64,000 bases of DNA from Paractinoplanes pyxinae (GTDB taxonomy: Bacteria > Actinomycetota > Actinomycetes > Mycobacteriales > Micromonosporaceae), in NCBI RefSeq assembly GCF_026626335.1, contig NZ_JAPNTZ010000018.1:124001-188000 (forward strand). Reading direction: 5' to 3'. The notes under the pieces were generated by a model that searched no databases, was not told the origin of the DNA, and saw only the letters and a list, made by a program, of their open reading frames with translations. Positions 45,014-54,342 of this stretch are shown here, piece by piece. Made by a program: the position numbers and the translations under genes. The first letter of the stretch is position 1; every line of letters begins with the position of its first letter.

Positions 45014-46345
45014 ATGGCCTGCGTGTCTCAGCCATCGCCTCTTGCGCCTGCTCGGCAGCGGGCCCTTGCTCTTTCTTCCTCCGGGAATCTGGCGGAGGCT
45101 CGGGCTGTGCTTGAGCAGGCGGTTGAGCTGGGGAAGCTGAACCTTTCCGAGGATGATCCGGCCGTTCTGGCCACCGCGTTCGAGCTGGGGCGGGTCTTGC
45201 AGCAGGGTGACGACCCGATGGGGGCTCGCCGGGTCCTCGAGGAGGCGTACGCGGCTGGGCAGTGGCGGCTGGGGGACTCTGATCCGCTCATGCTTCAGAT
45301 CTCGCACGACATCGGGGCGGTGGCCGAGGAGCTGGGGAATCGGCATGAGGCCCGCAAGGCGTTCACTCGCGTGGCTGAGCTGGGGCCGGGCGTGCTCGGC
45401 GACGGGCACTGGGCTGTGGCTAAGGCTCGGGCCTATCTCGGCCCTGACCAATTAGGCGTACGGGTGGAGAGCGCGCCTAATCCGCAGGCCTCAGCGGGTG
45501 AGGCGCCGACCACGGTGTTCGAGGCTGTTCCGCCTCCGGCGCGGCCTGGTCAGGTGCAACCGCCGTCCGCCGAGAACCAGACCGCGTGGAGCGAGCCTCC
45601 GCAGGCTGCGCCTCCGATCCCCGCGCCGCGGCCTGTGCCTGCGATCGAGGAGCCGACGATCGTGCAGCCCGTCGTCCTCCCCCGGGTCCGCGAGACGGCA
45701 GCCCCGGCGCTCGACGGGGACGCCACCGCGGCCCACCCGGGTACCGGGCACCCCGCGCCGCCGGGTTATCCGGGCGCGCCGGGTTTCGCGGGAGGGCCTG
45801 GCTATCCGGGCGCGCCGAGTTATCCACATGGGCAGGCACATCCGGCAGGTGCGGGGGAATTGTTCGCGCCTGCGTACCCGCCGGAGGGCTTCAACCCGTA
45901 CGCGCAAGCAAGCACTAGCCCCACGGGGCGTAAGGGGCTCGGGGTTTTCGCGGCCATCGCCGCTGTTCTCGCGGCTGTCATTGCGGTTGCGGCGCTGGTC
46001 TTTGTGCTGGCCAACCGGACGAGTGACCCGTCTGACAATGACAATGTGCCAACTCTGACGGGGCCGGCTCCGAGCGATGTGGAGTTGCGGGACACGGGCA
46101 CGACGATCCGGGTCAGCTGGACGGATCCGACCGAGGCCTCCGTGTCCTTCATGGTCATCATGGGCCGGCCGGGGCTCGAGCTGAAGCCGGTGGGAACGCT
46201 CGGACCTGGGCAGACATCGTTCGAGATGAGTGGACTGAATGCGACCGTCAACTACTGCTTCGCCGTGGTGGCTGTCTATCGAGGAGATCAGTTCGCGACG
46301 TCTCCGCAGGCGTGCACGAGCCGGGCTTCGGCTACGCCGCGATAG
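45014..46345 (+). CDS. TPR and fibronectin-III domain membrane protein
   Basis: This is a 443-aa protein from ATG 45014; a GTG 13 bases later is also possible and a longer frame from 44915 lacks coding features. Residues about 1-150 are TPR-like helices (ARAVLEQAVELGKLNLSEDD, ARRVLEEAYAAGQWRL, and ARKAFTRVAELG). A Pro/Gly-rich linker with PGYPGAPG repeats follows. One transmembrane helix (about 312-334, GVFAAIAAVLAAVIAVAALV) leads to a single fibronectin type III domain outside (GPAPSDVELRDTGTTIRVSW to FAVVAVYRG). It should be anchored with the TPR inside and the FN3 outside. It precedes the larger FN3 protein. Confidence 0.82.
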   Translation: MACVSQPSPLAPARQRALALSSSGNLAEARAVLEQAVELGKLNLSEDDPAVLATAFELGRVLQQGDDPMGARRVLEEAYAAGQWRLGDSDPLMLQISHDIGAVAEELGNRHEARKAFTRVAELGPGVLGDGHWAVAKARAYLGPDQLGVRVESAPNPQASAGEAPTTVFEAVPPPARPGQVQPPSAENQTAWSEPPQAAPPIPAPRPVPAIEEPTIVQPVVLPRVRETAAPALDGDATAAHPGTGHPAPPGYPGAPGFAGGPGYPGAPSYPHGQAHPAGAGELFAPAYPPEGFNPYAQASTSPTGRKGLGVFAAIAAVLAAVIAVAALVFVLANRTSDPSDNDNVPTLTGPAPSDVELRDTGTTIRVSWTDPTEASVSFMVIMGRPGLELKPVGTLGPGQTSFEMSGLNATVNYCFAVVAVYRGDQFATSPQACTSRASATPR

Positions 46346-46472
46346 ATCATTGTGACTCTCCGGAGAGGATGATCACTCAGAGCGACCGAGGTTATCCACA
46401 GCGGGTATCGACGCCTGCCGCACTCCCCTATGATGGCCTGCGTTCCGAGGTCCACACGGGGAGGAAGTGGCA

Positions 46473-49097
46473 GTGACCAGCGCAGACGAGGTGACCGTCG
46501 ACCGACCGAAACGCCGCCGGCGTCGCGGCTATCTGGTCACGATGGGCACCGTCCTCAGCCTGGCTGGGGGTCTCGCGCTGACCGTGCTGGGGCTGGGTTC
46601 GGCCGATCAGGCCGTCGCCAGTTTCGACTCCGCGTCCTGGGTCTGGAGCCGGGCGAAGGGCGAGGTGGCGCGGATCAACGGCGTCACGGCCAAGGTGGAC
46701 ACGCGGGTCGATGTGCCGAAGGCGCGCGGGCACCAGCTGCAGGTGGTGCAGAACGACCGCTTCGTGATCTTGCGGGACGTGACCACCGGCGCGATCGGGT
46801 CGATGGACCTGACCACGTTGCAAGAGTTCTGGAACGCCTCGTCCACCTCGGGCATCGGGGTGCGGGTGGCGCTGCATGAGGACGCCGTTTTCGTCATCGA
46901 CGCGGTGCAGGGGCAGGTGCAGCAGCTCGACCCGCGCACGCTGGGCAAGCTGGGCAATCCGCTGAGGTTCCCGCCGGGCATCACCGGTGGGGTGTTCGAC
47001 GGTGAGGGCAAGCTGTGGGTGGCCGCGCCCAGCGAGGGCACGGTCACGGCGATCACGCCGGCCGCCCCGTCCCCGTCCGCTCCGGCCAAGAGCGAACCCC
47101 AACGCGTCCGTACGGAATCAGTGGCGCAACCCTCGCACGACCTCACCCTTTCCACGCTCGACGACGGCGTGGCCGTGCTCGACCGCACCAACAACGCCCT
47201 GCACACAGTGCTCGGCAAAGAGCCCGGCTTCACCAGCGCCACCCTGCCCCTGGCCGGTCCGGGCACCCTCGCGCCGCACACCGACGGCAAGCGCGTGCCG
47301 GTGACGGTGCCCGACGCGCGGCACGTCTATGTGGTCGGTGACAACGGCTTCCGCAGCGACTTCGCGGTACCCGGCGACGGCGAGAACCTGCAGCCGGCTG
47401 TGGCCTGGGAGGGCTACTTCTACGTGGCCGACGCCACCGGCTCGGTGCGGGTGTTCGACTCGGCGGGCAAGCGGCAGAAAGACATCGGCTTCAAGAACCC
47501 GGGCGGGCCGCTCGAGCTCGAGGTGCGCGAGGGCTACCTGTTCATCAACGCGCCGGGCTCGTCGACGGCGCGGGTGGTGGACGGTTCGCACGGCGTCCGG
47601 ACCGTCGACAAGTACGCCGACGACGTGCTCGGGGGCGACGCACCGCCCGCCCCGCCGCAGGCTCCTCCCCCGCCGCCCAAGCCCAGGAAGCCGGTGGTCA
47701 CCAAGCCGAGCGCGCCGCGCAACGTGCGCGCCGCGGCCGGTAACGCCGAGGCGCGGGTGACCTGGCAGGCCGCGCGGGACAACGGCGCCGCGATCACCCG
47801 CTACGTGGTGGCCGGTGCGGGCCGCAGCTTCCAGGTCGGCGCCGACCAGCGTGCACTGACCGTGACCGGGCTGGTCAACGGGCAGACGTACGAGTTCTCG
47901 GTGCGGGCGGTCAACAAGAAGGGCGAAGGCCCGGCCCGTACGAGTAATGCAGTCCGGCCGACGTCGGAGGTGCCCGACGCGCCGACAGCCGTCACCGCCG
48001 AGGCCAAGCCGGACGGCTCGGTCGTGGTGAGCTGGCCGCCGGCCAACGGGCAGGGGCTCGAGATCCGCCGCTACACGGTGACCGCGATCAGCGAGGGCGG
48101 AAGCGCCCCCACCGGCGACGCCACCGAGGCCTCGCTGACCATCAAGGACGGGCAGCTCGAGTACGGCAAGCAGTACGCGTTCACCGTCGTGTCGATCAAC
48201 GAACGCGGCGCCGGGTCGAAGGCCTCGCCGGTCAGCGGCAGCGTGGTCCCCTACACCAAGCCGGGCAAACCCGAGGGCACCGACGCGGCCACCGCCGGCG
48301 ACCAGGCCGGCTCCATCTCGGTGGCCTGGCAGCCCGCGGCCGACAACGGGCGGCCGATCACCAAGTACGTGGTGAGCGCGGGCGACAAGAGCCTGGACGT
48401 CACCGAGGGCACGGCGGCCACGCTGACCGGGTTCGAGTCCGGGGCCACGGTCGCGGTCGAGGTGCGCGCGGTCAACGAGGCCGGCGAGAGCGAGCCGGGC
48501 ACGGCCACCGCCAAGACCGTCGCGCTGCCGCGGATCACGGTCACCGGGGTCGACCCGACGTTCAACACGGCCACCGTACGGTTCAGCGTGGACGCCGGCG
48601 GCGGCACGGCCAGCTGCTCGGTGGCCGCGTCCAGTGGCGGCGGCACCGCTGCGGGCGGCTGCACCAGCCTCAAGGTGGGCAGCCTCGAACCGAGCACGAA
48701 ATACACGTTCACCGTGACCGCCAAGAACGCGGCCGGCACGGTCACCGCGACCACCACGGCCACCACCGATGCGGTCTTCGGCATCGCCACCTGCAAGAAC
48801 GGCCAGGAGGGCGAGACCGCGACGTACTGCGACAAGGATCGCGACGGCCGCAACGGCAACGAGATCTTCAGCGTGGCCCGGCAGGACAACGGCAAGCAGG
48901 TCGGCTGGGCCAAGCCGGGCACGCGCCTGCAGGCGTACTGCAAGAAATCGGGCGAAGAGGTGTACGCCTACATCTACAACAACGAGAAGCGCAGCACCTG
49001 GTGGGTCCAGGTCAACTACAGCGGCAAGAACTACATCCCGTGGGCGTGGCTGAACCTCGAAGGCGGCGACAACCTGAACAACCTGCCGACCTGCTGA
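46473..49097 (+). CDS. Exported fibronectin-III repeat protein with beta-propeller-like N-terminal part
   Basis: This is an 874-aa protein; GTG 46473 has GAGGAA six bases before it, while GTG 46467 is directly next to that site. A cytoplasmic Arg-rich start (PKRRRRRGYLV) and one transmembrane segment or signal anchor (TMGTVLSLAGGLALTVLGLG) lead to a beta-rich domain (about 60-370) with repeated strands like a propeller, a Pro-rich linker (PPAPPQAPPPPPKPRK), three or four fibronectin-III domains (from SAPRNVRAAAGN to FTVTAKNAAGTVT), and a C-terminal Cys-containing domain (TCKNGQEGETATYC...WWVQVNYSGKNY). It is probably an extracellular adhesion or cell-wall protein. It is followed by the MoxR gene with a 24-base gap. 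Confidence 0.85.
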   Translation: MTSADEVTVDRPKRRRRRGYLVTMGTVLSLAGGLALTVLGLGSADQAVASFDSASWVWSRAKGEVARINGVTAKVDTRVDVPKARGHQLQVVQNDRFVILRDVTTGAIGSMDLTTLQEFWNASSTSGIGVRVALHEDAVFVIDAVQGQVQQLDPRTLGKLGNPLRFPPGITGGVFDGEGKLWVAAPSEGTVTAITPAAPSPSAPAKSEPQRVRTESVAQPSHDLTLSTLDDGVAVLDRTNNALHTVLGKEPGFTSATLPLAGPGTLAPHTDGKRVPVTVPDARHVYVVGDNGFRSDFAVPGDGENLQPAVAWEGYFYVADATGSVRVFDSAGKRQKDIGFKNPGGPLELEVREGYLFINAPGSSTARVVDGSHGVRTVDKYADDVLGGDAPPAPPQAPPPPPKPRKPVVTKPSAPRNVRAAAGNAEARVTWQAARDNGAAITRYVVAGAGRSFQVGADQRALTVTGLVNGQTYEFSVRAVNKKGEGPARTSNAVRPTSEVPDAPTAVTAEAKPDGSVVVSWPPANGQGLEIRRYTVTAISEGGSAPTGDATEASLTIKDGQLEYGKQYAFTVVSINERGAGSKASPVSGSVVPYTKPGKPEGTDAATAGDQAGSISVAWQPAADNGRPITKYVVSAGDKSLDVTEGTAATLTGFESGATVAVEVRAVNEAGESEPGTATAKTVALPRITVTGVDPTFNTATVRFSVDAGGGTASCSVAASSGGGTAAGGCTSLKVGSLEPSTKYTFTVTAKNAAGTVTATTTATTDAVFGIATCKNGQEGETATYCDKDRDGRNGNEIFSVARQDNGKQVGWAKPGTRLQAYCKKSGEEVYAYIYNNEKRSTWWVQVNYSGKNYIPWAWLNLEGGDNLNNLPTC

Positions 49098-49121
49098 GCC
49101 GAGCTACTGGGGAATCGAAAA

Positions 49122-50111
49122 GTGACCGAACCACTGCCGCCGCAGCACGTGAACGGCTTCGCCGAGGTGGCGGCCGCGCTCGCCGACCGGATCGGCGCAG
49201 TCGTGCTGGGCAAGCCCGAGGTGGTGCGGCTCGCGCTCACCGCGCTGTTCGCGCAGGGGCACGTGCTGCTCGAGGACGTGCCCGGCGTGGGCAAGACAAC
49301 GCTGGCCCGCGCCCTGGCGGCGTCCATCCAGGGGCAGTGGCGGCGCATCCAGTTCACACCCGACCTGCTGCCGTCCGACGTGTCCGGCGTGACGATCTTC
49401 AACCAGGCCTCGCGCGGGTTCGAATTCCACCCCGGGCCGGTGTTCGCCAACATCGTCATCGCCGACGAGATCAACCGGGCCTCGCCCAAGACCCAGTCGG
49501 CGCTACTAGAGGTGATGGAGGAACGCCGGGTCACCGTGGACGGCGTGCCGCATCCGGTGCCGCAGCCGTTCCTGGTGGTGGCCACGCAGAACCCGGTCGA
49601 GATGGACGGCACCTACCGTCTACCGGAGGCGCAGCTCGACCGGTTCCTGGTAAAGCTTTCCGTCGGCTACCCGAGCGAAGAAGTCGAGGTCGAGGTGCTG
49701 CGCGGGGCGGCACTGCGCTCCCCCGACGCCCTCGAGCCCATCACCGACACGGCGGTGGTCGGCGAGATGGTGCGGATGGCGACCCGGGTGCACATCGCCG
49801 ACCCCCTTTACACGTACGCGGTGCGACTGGCCGCCGCGACCCGGAACCACCCGCAGGTGCGGGTCGGGGTCAGCCCGCGCGGGGTGATCGCGCTGACCCG
49901 GGCCGCCTGCGCCTACGCGTTGATCAACGCCCGCGGGTACGTGCTTCCGGAAGACCTGAAGACGCTGGTCGAGCCGGTGTTCGCGCACCGGGTGCTGCTG
50001 TCGGCCGACGCCCAGCTGCGCGGGGTGACGGCGGCCGACGTGCTGCGCGACGCGGTCCAGTCGGTGCCGGTGCCGCTGCCGGACACCACCCGAGTCACGG
50101 CCGGGGCGTGA
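49122..50111 (+). CDS. MoxR-family AAA+ ATPase
   Basis: This is a 329-aa protein from GTG 49122. Walker A is EDVPGVGKTTLARAL (about 46-60), Walker B IVIADEINRASPKTQSALLE (about 109-128), then sensor I in FLVVATQNPVEMDGTYRLPEAQLDRF and the sensor II region. MoxR proteins are chaperone-like and usually act with a DUF58 protein encoded next. Its stop overlaps the DUF58 start (GTGA), in keeping with a complex. Confidence 0.93.
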   Translation: MTEPLPPQHVNGFAEVAAALADRIGAVVLGKPEVVRLALTALFAQGHVLLEDVPGVGKTTLARALAASIQGQWRRIQFTPDLLPSDVSGVTIFNQASRGFEFHPGPVFANIVIADEINRASPKTQSALLEVMEERRVTVDGVPHPVPQPFLVVATQNPVEMDGTYRLPEAQLDRFLVKLSVGYPSEEVEVEVLRGAALRSPDALEPITDTAVVGEMVRMATRVHIADPLYTYAVRLAAATRNHPQVRVGVSPRGVIALTRAACAYALINARGYVLPEDLKTLVEPVFAHRVLLSADAQLRGVTAADVLRDAVQSVPVPLPDTTRVTAGA

Positions 50112-51619
50112 GCACGCCGCCGGGAGAGCCGCCGCTGCCGGTCGGCAGCGCTCCGCCGACCGGCGGCGGCCCCTCCCCCACGGGCGCAGATGCCGCCTGG
50201 CCACAGCCGGACGGCGCAGCAGCCGCGCCCAGCGGCACGGCGGGCGGCGTTGGCGGCACTGCAGGCACGGCGGGCGGCGCGGGCGGCGTTGGCGGCACTG
50301 CAGGCACGGCGGGCGGCGCGGCAGGCACTGCGGGCACGGCGGGCGGCGCGGCAGGCACGGCGGGCGGCGCGCCAAACGCGGCGGGCGGCGCGGCAAACGT
50401 GGCGGGCAGCGGTCGGAAGCGGAGCCGGCGGGTTAGCGATCGATCGATGCGCATTGCGCACGGGCTGAGTCGGTGGCGGGCTCTGACAGGTGTTACCGCG
50501 CGCGGCTTCGGGATCGTGCTGGCTGCAGTGGGGCTGCTCGTGGCGGGATTCCGTTCTGGGTACCCGGATCTGGCCATGCTCGGAGCCGCGGCGGGCATCG
50601 CGCTGGTGTGTGCGGTGGGGTTCGCGTCGTGGCGCCCCCGGCTGGGCGTGGAGCGGGTGGCCGAGCCGGACCGGGTCGCGCGCGGTGAGTCGGCACGGAT
50701 GACGCTCACCGTGCGCAACACGAGCCGGCTACGGGCGGCCAATCTGGTGGCGTCGGACCGCTGCGGCAACAAGAGCGTTCCGGTGCCGTTGCTGCGGTTG
50801 CGGCCGGGGCGGGACACGACCGTCGGTTATCCGGTGCCGACCACGCGCCGTGGGATCGTGCCGATCGGGCCGTTGCGGGTCACCCGCGGTGATCCGCTCG
50901 GGCTGGTCACTCTGGCCCGTACGTACGGGGGTCCGGCCGAGGTCTGGGTTCATCCCCGCATTCATCTGCTGCGCGCCGTGCCGGCCGGGATGGCCCGTAG
51001 TCTCGACGGGCGCATCGACAAGGTGCCGCACGGGACGACCACGTTCGACACGCTGCGCGAGTACGTGATCGGCGACGAGCTGCGGCGGGTGCACTGGCGG
51101 TCCAGCGCCAAGGTCGGCGACCTGATGGTGCGCGAGCAGCTGGATACGTCCGAGCCGACGATCGTCGTGCTGCTCGACGACCGCGCCGCCGCCCATCCGG
51201 AGGTGCGCGACGGGACGGCCGAGTCGTTCGAGGCGGCCTGCGAAGCCGCGGCGTCGATCGTGGCCGCGGCGGTGCGCGAGGATATCCCGGTCAGCCTGCA
51301 CCTGGTCACCGACGTCGCGACCGGGCCCTACCTCGATGTGCTCACCCGGGCGACGCTGCGGCCGGGCGATCTGGCGGCGACAATCCGGCGCGTACGGGCC
51401 CAGAGGCTCGGTGACACGCTGGTGTTCCTGACCGGTCCGGGTGGGCGGGGCGACCTGGGTGCGGTGAGCGCGCTGCGCGGCGCGTACCCGGTGGTGATGG
51501 CCGGGCTGTTCGGCGACCGCGACGGGGCGCCGGTGTCGGCGGGCGACGGCCTGATCGTCATCGAGGCCGACGACGGCGACGAGTTCGCCGCCGCCTGGGA
51601 CGGGGTGCGCGGATGGTGA
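50108..51619 (+). CDS. DUF58 membrane protein with Gly/Ala/Thr repeat N terminus
   Basis: This is a 503-aa protein from GTG 50108. Residues about 40-100 are low complexity, with GGTAGTAGG-type repeats, and are unusual for the family. Two transmembrane helices (about 125-168: FGIVLAAVGLLVAGF and LAMLGAAAGIALVCAVGF) lead to a beta-sandwich (RMTLTVRNTSRLRAANLV) and the DUF58 signature DELRRVHWRSSAKVGDLMVRE (about 325-345). A vWA-like fold follows. It is the likely MoxR partner. Confidence 0.88.
   Translation: MSTPPGEPPLPVGSAPPTGGGPSPTGADAAWPQPDGAAAAPSGTAGGVGGTAGTAGGAGGVGGTAGTAGGAAGTAGTAGGAAGTAGGAPNAAGGAANVAGSGRKRSRRVSDRSMRIAHGLSRWRALTGVTARGFGIVLAAVGLLVAGFRSGYPDLAMLGAAAGIALVCAVGFASWRPRLGVERVAEPDRVARGESARMTLTVRNTSRLRAANLVASDRCGNKSVPVPLLRLRPGRDTTVGYPVPTTRRGIVPIGPLRVTRGDPLGLVTLARTYGGPAEVWVHPRIHLLRAVPAGMARSLDGRIDKVPHGTTTFDTLREYVIGDELRRVHWRSSAKVGDLMVREQLDTSEPTIVVLLDDRAAAHPEVRDGTAESFEAACEAAASIVAAAVREDIPVSLHLVTDVATGPYLDVLTRATLRPGDLAATIRRVRAQRLGDTLVFLTGPGGRGDLGAVSALRGAYPVVMAGLFGDRDGAPVSAGDGLIVIEADDGDEFAAAWDGVRGW
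50242..50400 (+). repeat. 39-bp tandem repeat in the DUF58 gene
   Basis: A unit beginning GGGCGGCGTTGGCGG occurs at 50242 and again at 50281, period 39, and is followed by shorter imperfect copies to about 50400. It encodes Gly/Ala/Thr repeats. Length variation by slippage is likely. Confidence 0.75.
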
Positions 51620-51737
51620 TCTCCTGGCGCGCTCGTGAAGCCGGTCACCGCACGGGCCTGCGAATGGTGACCCTCCGACGCGCACGTGTGGAGCCGACCG
51701 CCGCAGGGCTGCGGACGGCCGCCGCGGGGGTGGGCGG

Positions 51738-53969
51738 ATGGTGAGATGGGTTCGGGCTTCGGTGGTGGCGGTGGCTCTGGCCGGGATGATCTCGCTGTCC
51801 GGGGTGGTGCTGGGGCGGATCTTCTCCGGGTCACTGCTGCTGGAACTGGTGGTGGGGGCGGCGGCCGGGTCGGTGGGGCTGAGCCTGGCCTGCCGGCGGC
51901 TGCCGAACTGGGTGGTGGCGCCGCTTTCGGCTGTGTTGCTGGCCGCGTACACGTTATTGGCTTTGAAGATCGCGGCGGCGCGGGCCGACCTGGCGGGGCC
52001 GCTGCTGCGGATCGTGCGGGACAGCATCGAGAACGGAATTCCGCGGCTGCTCACCGCGCTCATCCCGGTCGAGCCGGCGCCGGAAACCGTTGTGGTGCCG
52101 GTGATCGCAACCTGGGTGGCGGGGTTGGCGGGGGCCGAGATTGCGGTCCGAGCGGGGCGTGTGCTGCTGGGACTCGTACCCGCAATCGGGCTTTATGGCG
52201 GCGCGCTCTACGTCGTGGGGCCCAATGCGGATTCGGCCGGGACCACCACGGTCGTTTTCGCGGCGCTCGCGGTGGCGGCGCTGGCGGCCAGCGCTCACGG
52301 CACGAAGACGCCGTCCGACGAGCCTGCAACCGCGAAAACCAAAACCAGGTCCTTGGCCAGTACGGCGGCGGGGCTGGCGGCCGTGCTGGTGCTCACCGTG
52401 GCGGTCGGGCCGTGGATCAGCGGGCAGGTCGGCGCCACACCGGTCGATCCGCGGCAGTACGTGGAGCCGCCGCAGGTCGACAGCCTGGACGAGAGCCCGC
52501 TCAACCGGATCTCCGGCTGGGCCCTCACGCCCAAGGAACCGCTGCTCAAGGTTTCGAAGGCGTCGGCCTCGCCGGGCAAGCGGCTGCGGCTGCGGCTGGC
52601 CGTGCTGCCCGACTACGACGGGGTGACGTGGCGGGTCGGGGCCACCTATCGCAACGCCGGGCGCATCCTGCCCGCCCCGCCCAGGATGCCCGACGCCCAG
52701 GTCACCGAGGTGCGCCAGACCGTCACCGTGGACGGGCTGACCGGGCGGCTGCTGCCGGTCGTGCCCACCCCGACCGGGGTGGACGGCGCGCGAGTGGCCT
52801 TCGACGCCTCCACCGGCACGATGATCCGCCCGGAGGGGCTGACGCCGGGGCTGCGCTATTCGGTGACCTCCGAGCTGCAGACGCCGGACCTTAACCTGCT
52901 GCCGACCGCCGACGTGCCCTCCGGTGAGGCGGTGGCCCGCTTCCTGACCGTGGGCGGCACCGAGGTCCCGCCGCAGATCCAGCGCCTGGCCGACCAACTC
53001 GCCGAGGACAACGGGGCCGCGTTCGACCGGGCCATCACCATCGAGGAGTTCCTGGCCGAGCACTACCGCAAGGTCGCCGACGCGCCCAGCGGGCACGCCT
53101 TCCCCAACCTCAACTTCTTCCTGTTCGGGCCGCGCGGCCAGGGCGGCCAGGTCGGCACGTCCGAGCAGTTCGCGGCGTCGTTCGCGCTGCTGGCCCGGCT
53201 GACCGGCCTGCCCAGCCGGGTCGTGGTCGGCTTCGACGCGCCGGCCGCGGGCGGCATCGTCACCGCGGCGCGGGCGCTGGCCTGGCCCGAGGTGCTGTTC
53301 GACGGGCTGGGCTGGGTGGCCTTCGACCCGATGCCGAAGACCAAGGACCCGCGCCCGGTCGAGGAGGACTTCACACCGAAGCCGACCAAACCGCCGACCC
53401 CGCCCTCGGAACCGCCGCCACCGACCGAGACCCCACCGTCCTCGGCGCCGCCCGCGGTGCTCGCCGCACGACAAGGCGGCGGGCCGCCGGCTGTGGTCGT
53501 GGCGGGCGGCGCGACCGGATCGGTGCTGCTGGTGCTGGTCGCCGCGGCCGGGACCATCGTGCTGATGCGCCGCTCGCTGCGCCGGCGACGGCTGTCCACG
53601 GGCACCCCCGACGACCGGATCACCGGCGCCTGGGCCGAATTCCGCGACGCGTTGCGGCTGGCCGGCCAACCGGTGCCCCCGCATCTGGCCGCGACGGAAG
53701 CTGCGACGTACGCCGGGAAACCGCAACCACCCCGCAAGCGCTTGCGAAAAGCCGTGCCGGAGCCCGCCGCAGGCGACCTGCCGCCGCTCGACGACCTGGT
53801 CGCCGCCATCAACACGGTCGGCTTCGCCCCCGGCTCGGCCGACGAAACCCAAGCCGCCAAAGCCGGCAGTCAGGCGGTGGCGTACGCGGATGAGCTTCGC
53901 GCGCGCCGCTCCTGGTGGCGACGTCTGTGGTGGAGCATCAGCCCTGGCCCTCTGCGAGGGCGCAGATGA
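51738..53969 (+). CDS. Transglutaminase-fold membrane protein, catalytic residues lost
   Basis: This is a 743-aa protein. Several N-terminal transmembrane helices (about 7-30, 36-52, 58-80, 120-135, 140-160, 170-186, 208-226) are followed by a large extracellular domain, another helix (about 590-610) and a basic cytoplasmic tail. The transglutaminase-like core GTSEQFAASFALLARLTGLP (about 473-492) has Ser475 where active enzymes have the nucleophilic Cys, and ARALAWPEVLF has Leu514 where the His of HAW would be; Asp530 in VAFDP remains. It therefore should not be an active transglutaminase. MoxR-DUF58-transglutaminase trios are common in actinobacteria. ATG 51738 follows a G-rich stretch. Confidence 0.87.
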   Translation: MVRWVRASVVAVALAGMISLSGVVLGRIFSGSLLLELVVGAAAGSVGLSLACRRLPNWVVAPLSAVLLAAYTLLALKIAAARADLAGPLLRIVRDSIENGIPRLLTALIPVEPAPETVVVPVIATWVAGLAGAEIAVRAGRVLLGLVPAIGLYGGALYVVGPNADSAGTTTVVFAALAVAALAASAHGTKTPSDEPATAKTKTRSLASTAAGLAAVLVLTVAVGPWISGQVGATPVDPRQYVEPPQVDSLDESPLNRISGWALTPKEPLLKVSKASASPGKRLRLRLAVLPDYDGVTWRVGATYRNAGRILPAPPRMPDAQVTEVRQTVTVDGLTGRLLPVVPTPTGVDGARVAFDASTGTMIRPEGLTPGLRYSVTSELQTPDLNLLPTADVPSGEAVARFLTVGGTEVPPQIQRLADQLAEDNGAAFDRAITIEEFLAEHYRKVADAPSGHAFPNLNFFLFGPRGQGGQVGTSEQFAASFALLARLTGLPSRVVVGFDAPAAGGIVTAARALAWPEVLFDGLGWVAFDPMPKTKDPRPVEEDFTPKPTKPPTPPSEPPPPTETPPSSAPPAVLAARQGGGPPAVVVAGGATGSVLLVLVAAAGTIVLMRRSLRRRRLSTGTPDDRITGAWAEFRDALRLAGQPVPPHLAATEAATYAGKPQPPRKRLRKAVPEPAAGDLPPLDDLVAAINTVGFAPGSADETQAAKAGSQAVAYADELRARRSWWRRLWWSISPGPLRGRR

Positions 53970-54342
53970 AAGTCTGTTGCTGACAGCCATCACGGAGGGA
54001 GAGCATCTGATCCCGAACGAGATCATGGCCCTCGTCGCGTAGGCGGGGTTCGGCATGCGCCGGGACCTGCCGCAACCGTGCCGGCGCCGTGGATTACCTC
54101 GTCCACCCAGCCGTCGTAACGTAACCGGATCAGCATGACGTGGACGCCCACAGCGCCGAGGCTCAGCGTGTGCTCGTCATCGGTCTGCCGAACATCGATC
54201 CGGTCGACGTGCAGCTGGGTGCCATCCATGTGCGGACCGTACTGCGGCGTCAACTTCGGCGCGACGGCAATCCGACCGACCAGGCGCGCTCCGCGGCAAA
54301 TCCGGGTACCGCCCCCGCTCGCTACCAAGGGCCCGGCCGCTC
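53970..54342. other. Intergenic stretch with a possible remnant
   Basis: About 373 bases between the transglutaminase-like gene and a convergent hydrolase gene. A minus-strand frame from ATG 54229 to 54023 encodes DGTQLHVDRIDVRQTDDEHT and about 50 more residues that look protein-like, but it has no ribosome binding site; it may be a fragment. Confidence 0.4.

Noticed and set aside
45820..46400. Two perfect DnaA boxes (TTATCCACA at 45820-45828 and 46392-46400)
   Set aside because: Only two, 570 bases apart, one inside a coding sequence; an origin would have many clustered boxes with dnaA and dnaN next to it.
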